Shown here one piece after another: positions 25,557 to 34,403 of a stretch of DNA of 36,190 nt. Origin of the DNA: Planctomycetia bacterium (GTDB lineage: Bacteria > Planctomycetota > Planctomycetia > Pirellulales > PALSA-1355). A program made the translations under genes and the position numbers. Numbering within the stretch: position 1 is the stretch's first letter; each line of letters opens with the position of its first letter. The notes beneath the pieces were generated by a model that was given only the letters and a program-made list of their open reading frames with translations, ran no database searches and was not told where the DNA came from. The stretch covers positions 1 through 36,190 of the forward strand of contig JACQFF010000059.1 in the NCBI GenBank assembly GCA_016200205.1, written 5' to 3'.

Positions 25557-25642
25557 CCCTCTCCCTTTGGGAGAGGGTTGGGGTGAGGGCGAATCCGCAG
25601 AAGACAAGGACCCTCACCCTGCCCTCTCCCACGGGGAGAGGG
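25557..25642. repeat. REPIN-like pair of inverted palindromes
   Basis: The left unit is CCCTCTCCC-TTT-GGGAGAGGG (25557-25577) with shoulder TTGGGGTGAGGG (to 25589). After a 21-nt spacer, the right unit is shoulder CCCTCACCCTG plus CCCTCTCCC-ACG-GGGAGAGGG (25611-25642). The units are inverted copies, so the whole can form one long hairpin or two small ones. Located between convergent genes it may serve as a bidirectional transcription stop. A single unit occurs inside the DUF1501 gene (9857-9890). Confidence 0.85.
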
Positions 25643-25711
25643 ATCAGAAACAACGTCTAATCGCGGCGCGGATGATCTGATCGGTTCGCACGCGCCGCAA
25701 ATGGCCGGCCC

Positions 25712-26686
25712 TCACACGTAGCCGTTCTGGCGGAACCAGTTCCAGGCATCGGTCGCGCTTTCGCGCAGCGGACGCGGACGATAGCCTAATTCGGCTGTCG
25801 CCCGCGCACTCGAGAAGTTTCGCTTTTGCCCCGAGATCGCCGTGGCGGCCGAGTTAACGTCGGGCTCGTAACCCGTCAGTTTGGTCCACAAGTCGCCGCA
25901 ATATCCGGCCGCCGTCCGCAGTAGCCGTCCCACGGGGATCATGGGCGGAGTGCCGCCGGTAACATCGGCAAAAATGCGCCAAGCCTGGAAATAGGTCAGC
26001 ACCTCGCCACCGAGAATATAGCGCCGTCCCGGTTTCCCAATTCGGACGGCCGAGAGAATGCCCGACACCACGTCCCGCACGTCGCAATAGGTGTTCAGCC
26101 CGGTGGGAGCACCCAAGCCCCATCCCCTGGCCACCTGCAGCAACATCCGCCCCGACGATGGCTTCAAATCATAGGGGCCGACCATGAATCCTGGGTTCAC
26201 GATCCGTGCATCCAGGCCGTGGGCCACGAAATCCAAAATCACCTGCTCGGCCTCGCGCTTGGTGACCACGTAGGGACAGCGGACTCCGCCCACCGGCTCA
26301 GTTCCTTCATCGCCGGCCTGTTCGAGCGTCGCGCAGCCAAGTGCATCCAGGCTGGAGACGTGCACCAACTTGGCGCCTTCGGCGTGGGCGGCGGCGGCAA
26401 TGTTGCGGGTGCCCTCAACGTTGACCGCGCGCGCCATGGCTAGACCGCTCCAACCGATGTGGACGTGGGCCGCGGCGTGCACGATACAACCGGACCCTCG
26501 GATCGCTCGGGTCACGGCCTCGCGGTCGCGGACGTCGCCGCGAGCGACTTCGACGTCCAATCCGGCGAGCGGTCGCGGATCGGCCGCCTCGCGCGCAAGC
26601 ACGCGGACCGCGCTGCCGTTTTCCAACAGTCGACGCACGGCGTTGTTACCGACTAGCCCCGTTGCGCCCGTAACCAACGTGATCAT
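25712..26686 (-). CDS. Extended SDR, NAD(P)-dependent epimerase/dehydratase/reductase
   Basis: This is a 324-aa extended short-chain dehydrogenase. The nucleotide-binding motif TGATGLVG is at residues 6-13, a Ser-Ser pair (111-112) and Tyr139-x3-Lys143 (YVVTK) supply the catalytic triad, and NPGFMVGPYDLKPS is the substrate-side loop of extended SDRs. The subclass resembles 3-beta-HSD/dihydroflavonol-reductase-like enzymes. It faces the acyl-ligase/ACP/oxoamine-synthase fusion gene and ends 175 nt from it. Caulobacter reduces 3-ketosphinganine with an extended SDR (CerR), so the same role is a reasonable inference, but sequence by eye cannot fix the substrate. The start at 26686 is chosen because the Rossmann strand begins there; upstream in-frame sequence has no family match. 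Confidence 0.85.
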   Translation of the reverse strand: MITLVTGATGLVGNNAVRRLLENGSAVRVLAREAADPRPLAGLDVEVARGDVRDREAVTRAIRGSGCIVHAAAHVHIGWSGLAMARAVNVEGTRNIAAAAHAEGAKLVHVSSLDALGCATLEQAGDEGTEPVGGVRCPYVVTKREAEQVILDFVAHGLDARIVNPGFMVGPYDLKPSSGRMLLQVARGWGLGAPTGLNTYCDVRDVVSGILSAVRIGKPGRRYILGGEVLTYFQAWRIFADVTGGTPPMIPVGRLLRTAAGYCGDLWTKLTGYEPDVNSAATAISGQKRNFSSARATAELGYRPRPLRESATDAWNWFRQNGYV

Positions 26687-26772
26687 GACGCCCCCAAAAT
26701 CTTGTCCGGGCGTGACGGAAAGTGTCCCGTTTAGCCGGATTCGCCCCGCTCCTGCCGTTAAGATGCCAGAGC

Positions 26773-26801
26773 TAGGCAGCGGCAGCAATCCAAAATATAA
26801 T
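26773..26801 (+). promoter_or_regulatory. Candidate promoter of the 26852 small gene
   Basis: TAGGCA (26773-26778) and a perfect TATAAT (26796-26801) with 17-nt spacing form a good sigma-70-type promoter. Initiation near 26808 leaves a leader of about 44 nt before GTG 26852. Confidence 0.5.
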
Positions 26802-26851
26802 GGGAGGACCCGAGTTGCTTTCCTCCGTTTCAATCGCCAAGAGGTTTGAGC

Positions 26852-27028
26852 GTGTTGACCGAACAAGAAGTCGTACGAACCTGGGCACGCCTGTTTAAGG
26901 GCGAGGTGACCGGCGAGAACATCGCCAAAGCCGAAGCGCTCTTGGACGAATTGCGTCCCGAAAGCCCACTGCGTCATCGCTTGGGCAACGAATTGGATGA
27001 GCTGCGCCTGCTCAGTATCCACGACTAG
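26852..27028 (+). CDS. Small helical acidic protein (58 aa), unknown function
   Basis: The predicted protein runs from LTEQEVVRTWARLFKGEV through KAEALLDELRPESPLRHRL to LRLLSIHD: two or three amphipathic helices, highly charged, no Cys, no membrane segment. The GTG at 26852 is chosen over TTG 26846 and TTG 26855 because GAGG (26841-26844) lies 7 nt upstream and a TATAAT promoter precedes it. Coding is supported by the biased amino-acid pattern and by the promoter. It is divergent from the SDR gene. The function is unknown. Confidence 0.5.
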   Translation: MLTEQEVVRTWARLFKGEVTGENIAKAEALLDELRPESPLRHRLGNELDELRLLSIHD

Positions 27029-27236
27029 CACGTGGAAAGTCGTGCCGGCCGAGCGCGGTTAATCTGGCGCCATTGCGGCCGGGAACGCACGGCCCGTGGA
27101 TCGATCCGGCGGACAAAGGGCTTCGCTCGTCGTGCCCATTGGTGCGACTCCGCGAATGGCGCATGGGTGTTGCGTTCGCATAGTGCGCCTCGCGCGGCTC
27201 GATTGCGCGTTCCGCACCGCTTCTTTCCGTTTTGGC

Positions 27237-28590
27237 TTAGCGGTTGATTTCCACGCCGAAGTTCACGCCGTTGGAATAGAAGATCTGGTGATTGGCACCG
27301 TTCAGGATGCTGATCAAGTTCGGGCCGCTATAGTCGATGCGGTCACTGGCTCGCGTAATGTTGCCCACGACCAGTCCGGTGTAGCCGAGCTTCAGGCCCA
27401 CGTTGCTTGTAACTTGAAAAACGGTCTGGAGTCGGAATTCTCCCACGGGCGAAAATGTCGTTGCGAATTGGTGCGTATTGGTTCCTATTCCATTAAATAT
27501 GATGGGTGTGGTAGTTGCGGCCGCGGTTTGGTTGGCCACCGCTTGATCGCCTAGGTTTGTTTTCAGGTGCACGTTCTGGAAGTTCGCGCCCGCGAGGAAC
27601 CGGGCTTCAAAGGAGGTGATCCAGCGTTCTCGCTGGCGCTCCCAACGGCCGCCGATTTGCGGTCCAACGATGTTATTCATGGCACGTATACTCCAGATGC
27701 TGCTGTCGAGAAGATTTTGGGGCCAATTGACCGTCGTCGTTTGAGACCCGATCGGGGGCCCGAAGTCCTCGGTGATCGTGAATGAATTAACGATGTTACC
27801 ATTTCCTGTCCCCTGAACGAGGAACGTATCGTTGATCTGCAGCCATCGGGCGCCATATAACAGCTCGAAGAAACCACCATTATGCAAGCGAGGGGCGCGA
27901 TAGAACCGCATCAACTCCAGGCCGTTGAGCACCAGCACATTTTTCATCGTAAGATCTGAAAAGGCGGGGGGAACCTCGCCCAGATCGATGGGTATTATGC
28001 CGATGGGAAAGAATCCACGTGCATGCAAAAGGGCATTGGGATCATCCAATAGAAACAGGGGATTTTTGACCGCACGAAATTGCCCCTGGCTTACGTGATC
28101 CAAGACGCTCGCCTGCCAACCATAATTATCGGTGTCGATGTAACCCACTTCCCACCGGTTGCCCCACGCGCCGGTCGCTCCAATGAAACCGGTGTCGACG
28201 GTTTGCCCATTTATATGCGCGCCTAAAATGAAGTCGCCAACCGTCGGCTCCATAGCCGTAGTACTCCCGACACGTGCTAAGTTCGGCTTCGACAGCGACC
28301 AGAACAGCCGCTCGTAGCTAAAGAAATAGCCGACGTGCGGCCGCGGGCCATTGCCGTAGCCGCTGGTTTCCGCCGGCCCAAACAATCGTAGGCTCGGTTC
28401 GAAATTCACCGGGTAATGGGCGCGAACTCGGATTGGCGTTCGAGAATGGTGCACTGCCGTTCTCGTAGGAGGGAGTTGGCGTCGGATAATCCAGATTCGA
28501 ATTCGCCGGAGGCTGAGCCAAGGCCTGTCCGGTCCACAAGACCAGGGCTCCCCACGCTAGCAGCCAAATTGCCGTGCGTTTAATCAACAT
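27237..28590 (-). pseudogene. BBP7-family outer-membrane beta-barrel gene with a +1 frameshift
   Basis: The C-terminal ~385 codons encode a BBP7 (PF07585) outer-membrane barrel typical of planctomycetes: PHVGYFFSYERLFWSL, NRWEVGYIDTDNYGW, LELMRFYRAP, FFELLYGARWLQI, WERQRERWITSFEARFLAGAN and a terminal aromatic strand ending GVEINR. The signal peptide lies in another frame: ATG 28590, IKRTAIWLLAWGALVLWTGQALA, then Pro/Asn/Ser-rich residues to PGEF. The two parts join smoothly (PGEF then EPSLRLFG) if one base near 28400 (TTTCGAA on the minus strand) is removed. Either the gene is broken, the assembly has a one-base error, or expression needs frameshifting. A GTG-initiated version of the barrel frame alone would lack a signal peptide. 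Confidence 0.75.
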
Positions 28591-29113
28591 GTTTCGCGTC
28601 CACCTTGGCTCGCACAAAATAGACCCTGCGCAGGCCGTCCACCACGGAGAGCCCGCGCATTGGGTGTGACGGTAGTATCGGCCGTGCCTGTAGCGTGAAT
28701 TAAGTAAGAAAGGCAAGGTGTTCCGAAAAAACCGATTATCCGACCTCGCCGCCACGAAGTTGGGGGAAATGGGATAAATCCGCAGGCTCAATGGGGTAGA
28801 AGTTGCAACCTGGTCCCGTTTATGGCCCGCCACTGAACGCAAAAAGTGCGCCTCGCTTCCAGGGCCGCCCAGCCCAAAACCATTCGATCGGACCGCTTTG
28901 CGGTTCAACGATCGAGACTTCGGGATCGGGGCGCTCCCCTGGCAGACGAGGCTCGAACCGCCGCTTCCACGTGCCAACGGTTCGCTACAGCAGTATTTGC
29001 GCAGTATTCGAGCAGCTCGGCCCGGCCCGTTTGTCGGGGCCGATGCCGGCGCGTATACTTTCGCTGATGCCGTCGCCCCCTCTGGTCATTATTCTTTGAT
29101 TGGGATGTGTGCC
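28591..29113. other. Divergent intergenic region, no gene seen
   Basis: This 523-nt stretch separates the minus-strand barrel gene from the plus-strand TraB-like gene. An open frame leads into the latter from 28898, but its translation is low-complexity and carries no signal peptide until the ATG at 29114, so I treat it as leader. GTATAC (29053-29058) and GATTGGGATG lie upstream of 29114. The minus-strand promoter must be here too; no strong consensus match was seen. Confidence 0.4.
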
Positions 29114-30121
29114 ATGACTCAACGCGCTTGGACCAGCGTTTTTTGGCTGTGCTGCATACTACTAGCCTGGGTGGCCCTCTCGCCGATTCTTGCGGCCGAT
29201 CCTCCCGCCGCGGCCGAAGCTCGGAAATATGTGCGGGTTGAGCGCGACAAGTCGGGTGAGCCGCTAGCATTGCAAACGGCCGTCGTGCGTTTTGCTTCGA
29301 CCGAAGCGGCCCAGAGCGATCGGTTCGTGGACCTGATCGGCGCGGTGCATGTGGGCGAGAAGGCCTACTATGAGGGTTTGAATAAGGCTTTCGAGAACTA
29401 CGACGTGGTGCTCTACGAGTTGGTAGCCCCCGAGGGCACGCGCGTTCCCAAGGGAGCCAAACCCGGCAACCATCCGGTTGCAATGCTGCAGAACGGGTTC
29501 AAAGACATGCTGGGGCTCGAGCATCAATTGCAATACATCGACTACACCAAGAGTAACCTGATGCACGCCGACATGTCGCCCGACGATTTCTCGAAGTCGA
29601 TGGCCGACCGCAATGAAAGCTTCATGTCGATGTACTTCCGCATGATGGGGGCGGCACTGGCCCAACAATCGAAACTGCAAAACCAGGGCAAATCGTCCGA
29701 GTTCGACATCCTCATGGCCCTGTTCGACAAGGATCGTGCCCGGGCCCTGAAGCGGTTGATGGCCGACCAGTTCGAGAATCTTGAGGGCGTGATGAGCGCG
29801 CTGGACGGCCCGCAAGGCTCGACCATCGTTACCGAGCGCAACAAAGTCGCGCTAAAGAAATTAGCCGAGCAAATCGCGGACGGGAAGAAAAAGATCGCGA
29901 TTTTCTACGGTGCGGCGCACTTGCCCGACATGGAAAGACGCCTGGTCGCGGAATTTCACCTCCAGCGCGCTACCGAGAACTGGTTCACGGCCTGGAGGCT
30001 GGACAAGCCAGCGGCGGCGCCAATCAAGCCGGAGGTCAACAAACCGCGTGCCCAAGTCAGCCCTCGACGCAATCGCCCCGCGCAGCCCAACTTGTTGACC
30101 CGCGTTTTCGCAGGGCATTAA
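29114..30121 (+). CDS. TraB/GumN-like exported protein
   Basis: This is a 335-aa secreted protein. Residues 1-27 are a signal peptide (SVFWLCCILLAWVALSPILA, cleaved before ADPP). The mature protein resembles the TraB/PrgY/GumN (TIKI-like) superfamily: FVDLIGAVHVGEKAYYEGLNKAF (the first G-x-x-H motif), VVLYELVAPEG (conserved Glu), and near the C-terminus IAIFYGAAHLPDMERRL (second G-x-x-H). These His/Glu residues form the putative metal site; peptidase activity is proven only for animal TIKI proteins. A Pro/Arg-rich tail follows. The start at 29114 is chosen for the signal peptide; ATG 29105 would add three residues. Confidence 0.78.
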   Translation: MTQRAWTSVFWLCCILLAWVALSPILAADPPAAAEARKYVRVERDKSGEPLALQTAVVRFASTEAAQSDRFVDLIGAVHVGEKAYYEGLNKAFENYDVVLYELVAPEGTRVPKGAKPGNHPVAMLQNGFKDMLGLEHQLQYIDYTKSNLMHADMSPDDFSKSMADRNESFMSMYFRMMGAALAQQSKLQNQGKSSEFDILMALFDKDRARALKRLMADQFENLEGVMSALDGPQGSTIVTERNKVALKKLAEQIADGKKKIAIFYGAAHLPDMERRLVAEFHLQRATENWFTAWRLDKPAAAPIKPEVNKPRAQVSPRRNRPAQPNLLTRVFAGH

Positions 30122-30303
30122 GCCCAAAGTCGCCAAGCTATGCGGCTGGCCGTCGACAGTCCCGTCGCCGGGACCAGCGGGCGATCAGTTCTAGTCGTAT
30201 TGCTTTACACACCGCAGCTGATTCTCCATACTAGGTGGCCCAAGAAGGGAGCCGCTGTTGCGATCCAACGGCTTGCATCGCCGGAGAGTTGCGGGGGTGT
30301 GGA

Positions 30304-31110
30304 ATGGCCGGCCTTAGCGTGAATGAGATGACGACCTATCGCTGGTCGTTCGAGGAAGATGTCACCCGCTACCGCGACGCCGGCATCGAGGCCATCGGGG
30401 TCTGGCGGCAGAAGCTCACCGATTTTGGTGAAGACCGTGCCCTCGGCCTGCTGGCGCAAAGCGGCCTGAAAGTTTCCAACCTGTTGTGGGCCGGCGGGTT
30501 CACCGGCAGCGATGGCCACTCGTACCAAGAAGGACTGGCGGACGCCCGCGAAGCCCTGCATCTGGCAGCCGCCCTCAAAACGAGCCATCTGATCGTCTAC
30601 AGCGGGGCCCGCAACGGTCACACGCAGAATCATGTCCGGCGACTTTTCAAAGGCGCGCTGGGCGAATTACTGCCGCTAGCCGAGCAACTCCAGATCTTCT
30701 TGGACGTCGAGCCCATGCACGCCGGCTGTGCCGAGGAGTGGACTTTCTTGACAAGTCTCGACGAAGCGCTATCGCTCGTCGACAGCGTGGGGAGCCCCTT
30801 TCTGAAGCTCGCTTTCGACACCTATCATTTCGGGCACGATCCGCGCATCGTCGAACAGATCGGCATCCTCGCGCCGCACATCGGCATCGTACACCTGGCC
30901 GACGGCAAGGGCCCGCCCGATCGCGAACAAAACCGGCATTGCTTGGGCGAAGGAGACGTGCCTTTGCCCGGTATCGTCAAAGCGCTCAAACAAGCCGGCT
31001 ACGACGGCTACTACGACGTCGAACTGATCGGCGAGGAAATCGAACGCTGCAATTATCGGCAGTTGCTCCGGCGATCCAAGCGGGTATTCGAGCAGTGGCT
31101 GGTCGCTTAG
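30304..31110 (+). CDS. Sugar phosphate isomerase/epimerase-like TIM barrel
   Basis: This 268-aa protein belongs to the AP-endonuclease-2 / xylose-isomerase-like TIM-barrel group. The expected metal ligands are visible on successive strands: Glu in FLDVEPMH, Asp/His in LAFDTYHFGHD, His in IGIVHLADGKG and Glu in YYDVELIGEE. Substrate (inositol, sugar or hydroxypyruvate type) cannot be told by eye. ATG 30304 is chosen, with a GGGGG/GTGTGGA purine-rich site upstream; the frame extends to 30235 without family-like sequence. Its TAG stop (31108-31110) is shared with the first base of a MITE insertion. Confidence 0.8.
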   Translation: MAGLSVNEMTTYRWSFEEDVTRYRDAGIEAIGVWRQKLTDFGEDRALGLLAQSGLKVSNLLWAGGFTGSDGHSYQEGLADAREALHLAAALKTSHLIVYSGARNGHTQNHVRRLFKGALGELLPLAEQLQIFLDVEPMHAGCAEEWTFLTSLDEALSLVDSVGSPFLKLAFDTYHFGHDPRIVEQIGILAPHIGIVHLADGKGPPDREQNRHCLGEGDVPLPGIVKALKQAGYDGYYDVELIGEEIERCNYRQLLRRSKRVFEQWLVA

Positions 31111-31240
31111 AACGCGTCTTCAAAACGTTCCGAACGTTGGAATTTGGGAGGGCGAAGCTCTCGCTGAGCCGATTTTGCACCGGAAGTAGCGGCTCGGCAG
31201 GAGCCTCGCCCTCCCGGTCGCGTAATTCGAAGACACGTTC
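31110..31240. mobile_element. MITE copy 2 (131 bp), inserted in a stop codon
   Basis: This is the same element as at 16406-16537, differing by a few substitutions and one missing base. It begins GAACGCGTCTTCAAA (31110-31124) and ends TTCGAAGACACGTTC (31226-31240), with TTA target duplications at 31107-31109 and 31241-31243. The insertion split the TAG of the TIM-barrel gene, but the element's first base G restores it. Confidence 0.88.
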
Positions 31241-31320
31241 TTAGGGGCGCTTTGTCGAATCGCAATTTCGCGCGCCGCTGACGGCGACGGCAAACCACCC
31301 CGCGAAACAAGCGTGCGTTC

Positions 31321-32718
31321 TTAAAACACGCGGTTCAGTCCGTTGAGCGCCGCCACGCGATAGGCTTCGGCCATCGTGGGATAGTTGAAGGTGGTGTTGG
31401 TGAAGTACCGCAACGTGTTGTGCGGCGCGGGTTGCGACATGATCGCCTGGCCGATGTGGATGATTTCGGCAGCACTGTGGCCAAAACAGTGAATCCCCAA
31501 CAGCGCCAGGCTTTCGCGATGGAACAATAGCTTCAGCATGCCCACCGCCTGACCGGCGATTTGCGCGCGGGCCAGACTGCGGAACATGGCTTTGCCCACT
31601 TCATAGGGAATTTTCTCCTCCGTCAACTGCCGCTCGGTCTTTCCGATCGAAGAGATTTCGGGACTGGTGTAAATGCCCGTCGGAATATCTTGAACGAGAC
31701 GGTGATTTGGGTCGCCGCAAAAGTGGCTGGCGGCAAAGCGGCCTTGATCGTACGAAGCGCTGGCCAGCGACGGATAGCCGACGACATCGCCCACGGCATA
31801 GATGTGCGGCTGAGTCGTTTGATAGTGCTCGTTGACTTCGATTTGTCCGCGATGATTGGGCACGATTCCGACCGTGTCCAGCCCCAGGTCTTCGGTAGTT
31901 CCCGTGCGGCCGTTGGCCCATAGCAGGATATCGGATTTGATTTTCTTGCCGCTGCGCAGGTGCAAGACGACGCCGCCGTCGGTGGCTTCCACGCGCTCGT
32001 ACTCTTCATTGTGCAGAATGCGCACGCCATTTTCAGAAAGATGATAACTCAGCGCGTCGATGATCTCGTCGTCCAAAAAGGCCAGCAGCTTGTCGCGCGT
32101 ATTGACCAGCGTAACCCGGACCTGCATATTGCGCCACATCGAAGCGTATTCGCAGCCGACCACGCCCGCCCCATAGACCGCAATGCTTCCGGGAGTGCGA
32201 TCGAGCGAGAGCAGCGTATCGCTATCGAAAATGCGCGGGTGCGTGAAGTCGACGTCTTTGGGGCGGAAGGGGCGCGAGCCGGTGGCGATCACGAATCCAT
32301 CGGCGGTCAGTTGCCTCTTGGCATGGTCCGCGTAATCGACTTCGATCGTGTGCGCGTCGATAAAGCGGGCGTTTCCGGGCACTAGCGCCACCTCGTTGCG
32401 ATCGTAAAAGCTTTCGCGCAGTTGAACCTGCTTATCGATCACCGCATTGGCCGTGGCCAGCAGTTCGGGAAATGAGAATTTCGCTTGCACGTCCATGCGT
32501 TTGTAGATCGGGCTCTGGTTGCACAAGCTCATATGGTAAATCGCTTGCCGCAGGGCCTTGCTGGGAATCGTGGCCCAATGCGTGCAGCCGCCGCCGACTT
32601 GAGCGAAGCGTTCCACCGCGGCCACCGATTTGCCCCCTTTTGACGCGCTCATCGCCGCGCCCTCGCCCCCTGGCCCGGTGCCGATCACCACAAAATCAAA
32701 ATGCTGCGTCTCGACCAT
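31321..32718 (-). CDS. sthA: Soluble pyridine nucleotide transhydrogenase
   Basis: SthA (UdhA) is a cytosolic FAD flavoprotein that reversibly moves hydride between NADPH and NAD+. The 465-aa protein has the FAD-binding GTGPGGEG (residues 13-20), then [17 protein letters not shown] (41-57), in which a single cysteine (Cys45) replaces the redox-disulfide of related disulfide reductases; this is the SthA signature. The NAD-binding [12 protein letters not shown] and the dimerisation end with [18 protein letters not shown] and [20 protein letters not shown] complete the fold. Length matches the family. The propeller-protein gene lies 89 nt upstream on the same strand. Confidence 0.95.
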   Translation of the reverse strand: MVETQHFDFVVIGTGPGGEGAAMSASKGGKSVAAVERFAQVGGGCTHWATIPSKALRQAIYHMSLCNQSPIYKRMDVQAKFSFPELLATANAVIDKQVQLRESFYDRNEVALVPGNARFIDAHTIEVDYADHAKRQLTADGFVIATGSRPFRPKDVDFTHPRIFDSDTLLSLDRTPGSIAVYGAGVVGCEYASMWRNMQVRVTLVNTRDKLLAFLDDEIIDALSYHLSENGVRILHNEEYERVEATDGGVVLHLRSGKKIKSDILLWANGRTGTTEDLGLDTVGIVPNHRGQIEVNEHYQTTQPHIYAVGDVVGYPSLASASYDQGRFAASHFCGDPNHRLVQDIPTGIYTSPEISSIGKTERQLTEEKIPYEVGKAMFRSLARAQIAGQAVGMLKLLFHRESLALLGIHCFGHSAAEIIHIGQAIMSQPAPHNTLRYFTNTTFNYPTMAEAYRVAALNGLNRVF

Positions 32719-32807
32719 CGCAAATAGACTCCTTGATCTGGTTGCGGCAGTTTATCGGTCCGCCCGGTTCGACGTCTGTCGCCAACTCCCCGATTTTCAT
32801 TGCGGGG

Positions 32808-34271
32808 CTATTTCGCGGCCGTGCTGCCGGGGATCAACTCCAAACACACCAACCGATCGGCTCCACGCACGTAGAGCAGGCCGTGCGAGAGAATCGGCGC
32901 GGCCCAGGCAGGCGGTTTCAACAGCCGCGGCGAACGGAACCCGAATGGATTGGGCTGCGACGCTTTTTCGGCCAAAACCACCTCCGCCACCGGGTCGTAC
33001 TTCTTCGGATTGGCGCGCAGCAACCGCAACGTTCCGTCTTCGCTCAAACACACAAAATGCCCGTCAACATACAACAGCGATGAGCGTGTCAGGTCCGGCT
33101 GGCTCCACATGACGTTGCCCGTGGCCAGCTCAATGCAGCGCAGCTCGGCGTTTTCGGTGTGACGGCCGCTCGAGGCGTATAAATAGCCCTCGTGATGGAC
33201 CGGAGTGTTCCAATGCGTTTGCATCGCTTTGTCCCGCCGCCGCTTTTCGTCGGACCACTCGACCTGGGCTTCACCCGGCTTGACGCGCAACAGCGCACTG
33301 CCGGGACCGTACGTCTCGGAAATAAACACCCGCTCGCCGACCACGACCGGATTGCTGGCGTTGACGCTTTCCAAAATCGGCGCCCGCCACGGGAAATGGA
33401 AATCGAGTTTTCCGCTGACAGGGTCAAAGCCGACCAGGCCTCCGCGGGCAAACACAAAACACCACCGCCGTGGGCCAATCGTTGACAACACCGGACTGGC
33501 ATAGCCGGCCAGCTCATCGGTGAGTTTGTACCGCACTTCGCCCGTCTTTTTGTCGAATGCCACGATCCCCGAGCCGTTGCCCACGACTTGATCGAGCCGG
33601 CCCGGCGGCACGCTCTTGCTTTCTGGGGGGCTGCCGCCGACTTGCACGATCAGCAGATCGCCCTCGATGGCCGGGGTGCTGCCGACGCCAAAGAAATTCT
33701 GAATCACGCCGAATTGCGCTGGCGTGTCGACCTTCCACAACAACTGTCCATCGGCGACGCTCAGGCAGTGCAGCATTCCCTCAGCGCCAAAAATATACAC
33801 GCGCTCGGGGTCAGCCACCGGCGAGCAACGTGGGCCATTGTCGTAACCATAAAGATCCTGAAAACCGCTTGTGTATTCGAACGTCCACAGCAGCTTGCCC
33901 GTTTTGCTCTCCAAGCATCGCAATCGCGCCTGATCTCCGTGTCGATCGAATTGAAATAGCCGGTCGGAGCGGATGACCGGCATGCCGTACCCGGTGCCCA
34001 ACGAGAGTTGCCAAACCAGCGGCGGCCCCCCTTCGGGCCATTTCGTCAAAATGCCGCGTTCGCTCGACTTGCTATCGCCCGTAGGGCCCAGGAAGCTCGG
34101 CCAATCACTGCCGTGTTGCCCGGTGGCCCGCGGCGTCTTCGAATTCTTGGCCGGTTGCTCCGCACAAGCCACAGCCAGCGTGAGCGAGAACAAACCTAGC
34201 GCGGGCATCAACCAACGCCGAGTGGCCCCGAGGCCAGCGGGCGACTGGGCCGGCCATGAATACAACGTCAT
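32808..34271 (-). CDS. Exported PQQ-like beta-propeller repeat protein
   Basis: This protein of ~487 aa shows recurring WxxxL / GxxLW / T-G-K-L-x-W blades of the PQQ-like (BamB/PVA-dehydrogenase) propeller: SKTGKLLWTFEY, VADGQLLWKVDT, KKTGEVRYKLTD, LATGNVMWSQPD. The N-terminus has a hydrophobic leader (RRWLMPALGLFSLTLAVACA) before a Ser/Lys linker and GSDWPSFLGPTGDSKS, the usual start of planctomycete proteins of this class. No cofactor-binding triad is evident, so a scaffold or binding role is as likely as catalysis. The start is uncertain: the frame is open to 34334, ATG 34271 is used here, and ATG 34211 (MPALGL) also gives a signal peptide. It may be cotranscribed with sthA downstream. Confidence 0.78.
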   Translation of the reverse strand: MTLYSWPAQSPAGLGATRRWLMPALGLFSLTLAVACAEQPAKNSKTPRATGQHGSDWPSFLGPTGDSKSSERGILTKWPEGGPPLVWQLSLGTGYGMPVIRSDRLFQFDRHGDQARLRCLESKTGKLLWTFEYTSGFQDLYGYDNGPRCSPVADPERVYIFGAEGMLHCLSVADGQLLWKVDTPAQFGVIQNFFGVGSTPAIEGDLLIVQVGGSPPESKSVPPGRLDQVVGNGSGIVAFDKKTGEVRYKLTDELAGYASPVLSTIGPRRWCFVFARGGLVGFDPVSGKLDFHFPWRAPILESVNASNPVVVGERVFISETYGPGSALLRVKPGEAQVEWSDEKRRRDKAMQTHWNTPVHHEGYLYASSGRHTENAELRCIELATGNVMWSQPDLTRSSLLYVDGHFVCLSEDGTLRLLRANPKKYDPVAEVVLAEKASQPNPFGFRSPRLLKPPAWAAPILSHGLLYVRGADRLVCLELIPGSTAAK

Positions 34272-34403
34272 CGCCACGGCGAACCCACGCATTCCACTGC
34301 TCCCAAACCAGCCAACCGATCTGCCCAACCCCATGCGTGACCACTATACTTGATGCCGCCCCGGCAAGTCACGTGCAGCGCATCCACAGTTTCGGTTCAA
34401 CTC

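Noticed and set aside
28898-29113. N-terminal extension of the TraB-like protein
   Set aside because: The signal peptide begins at 29114, so an upstream start would bury it; the extra residues look random.
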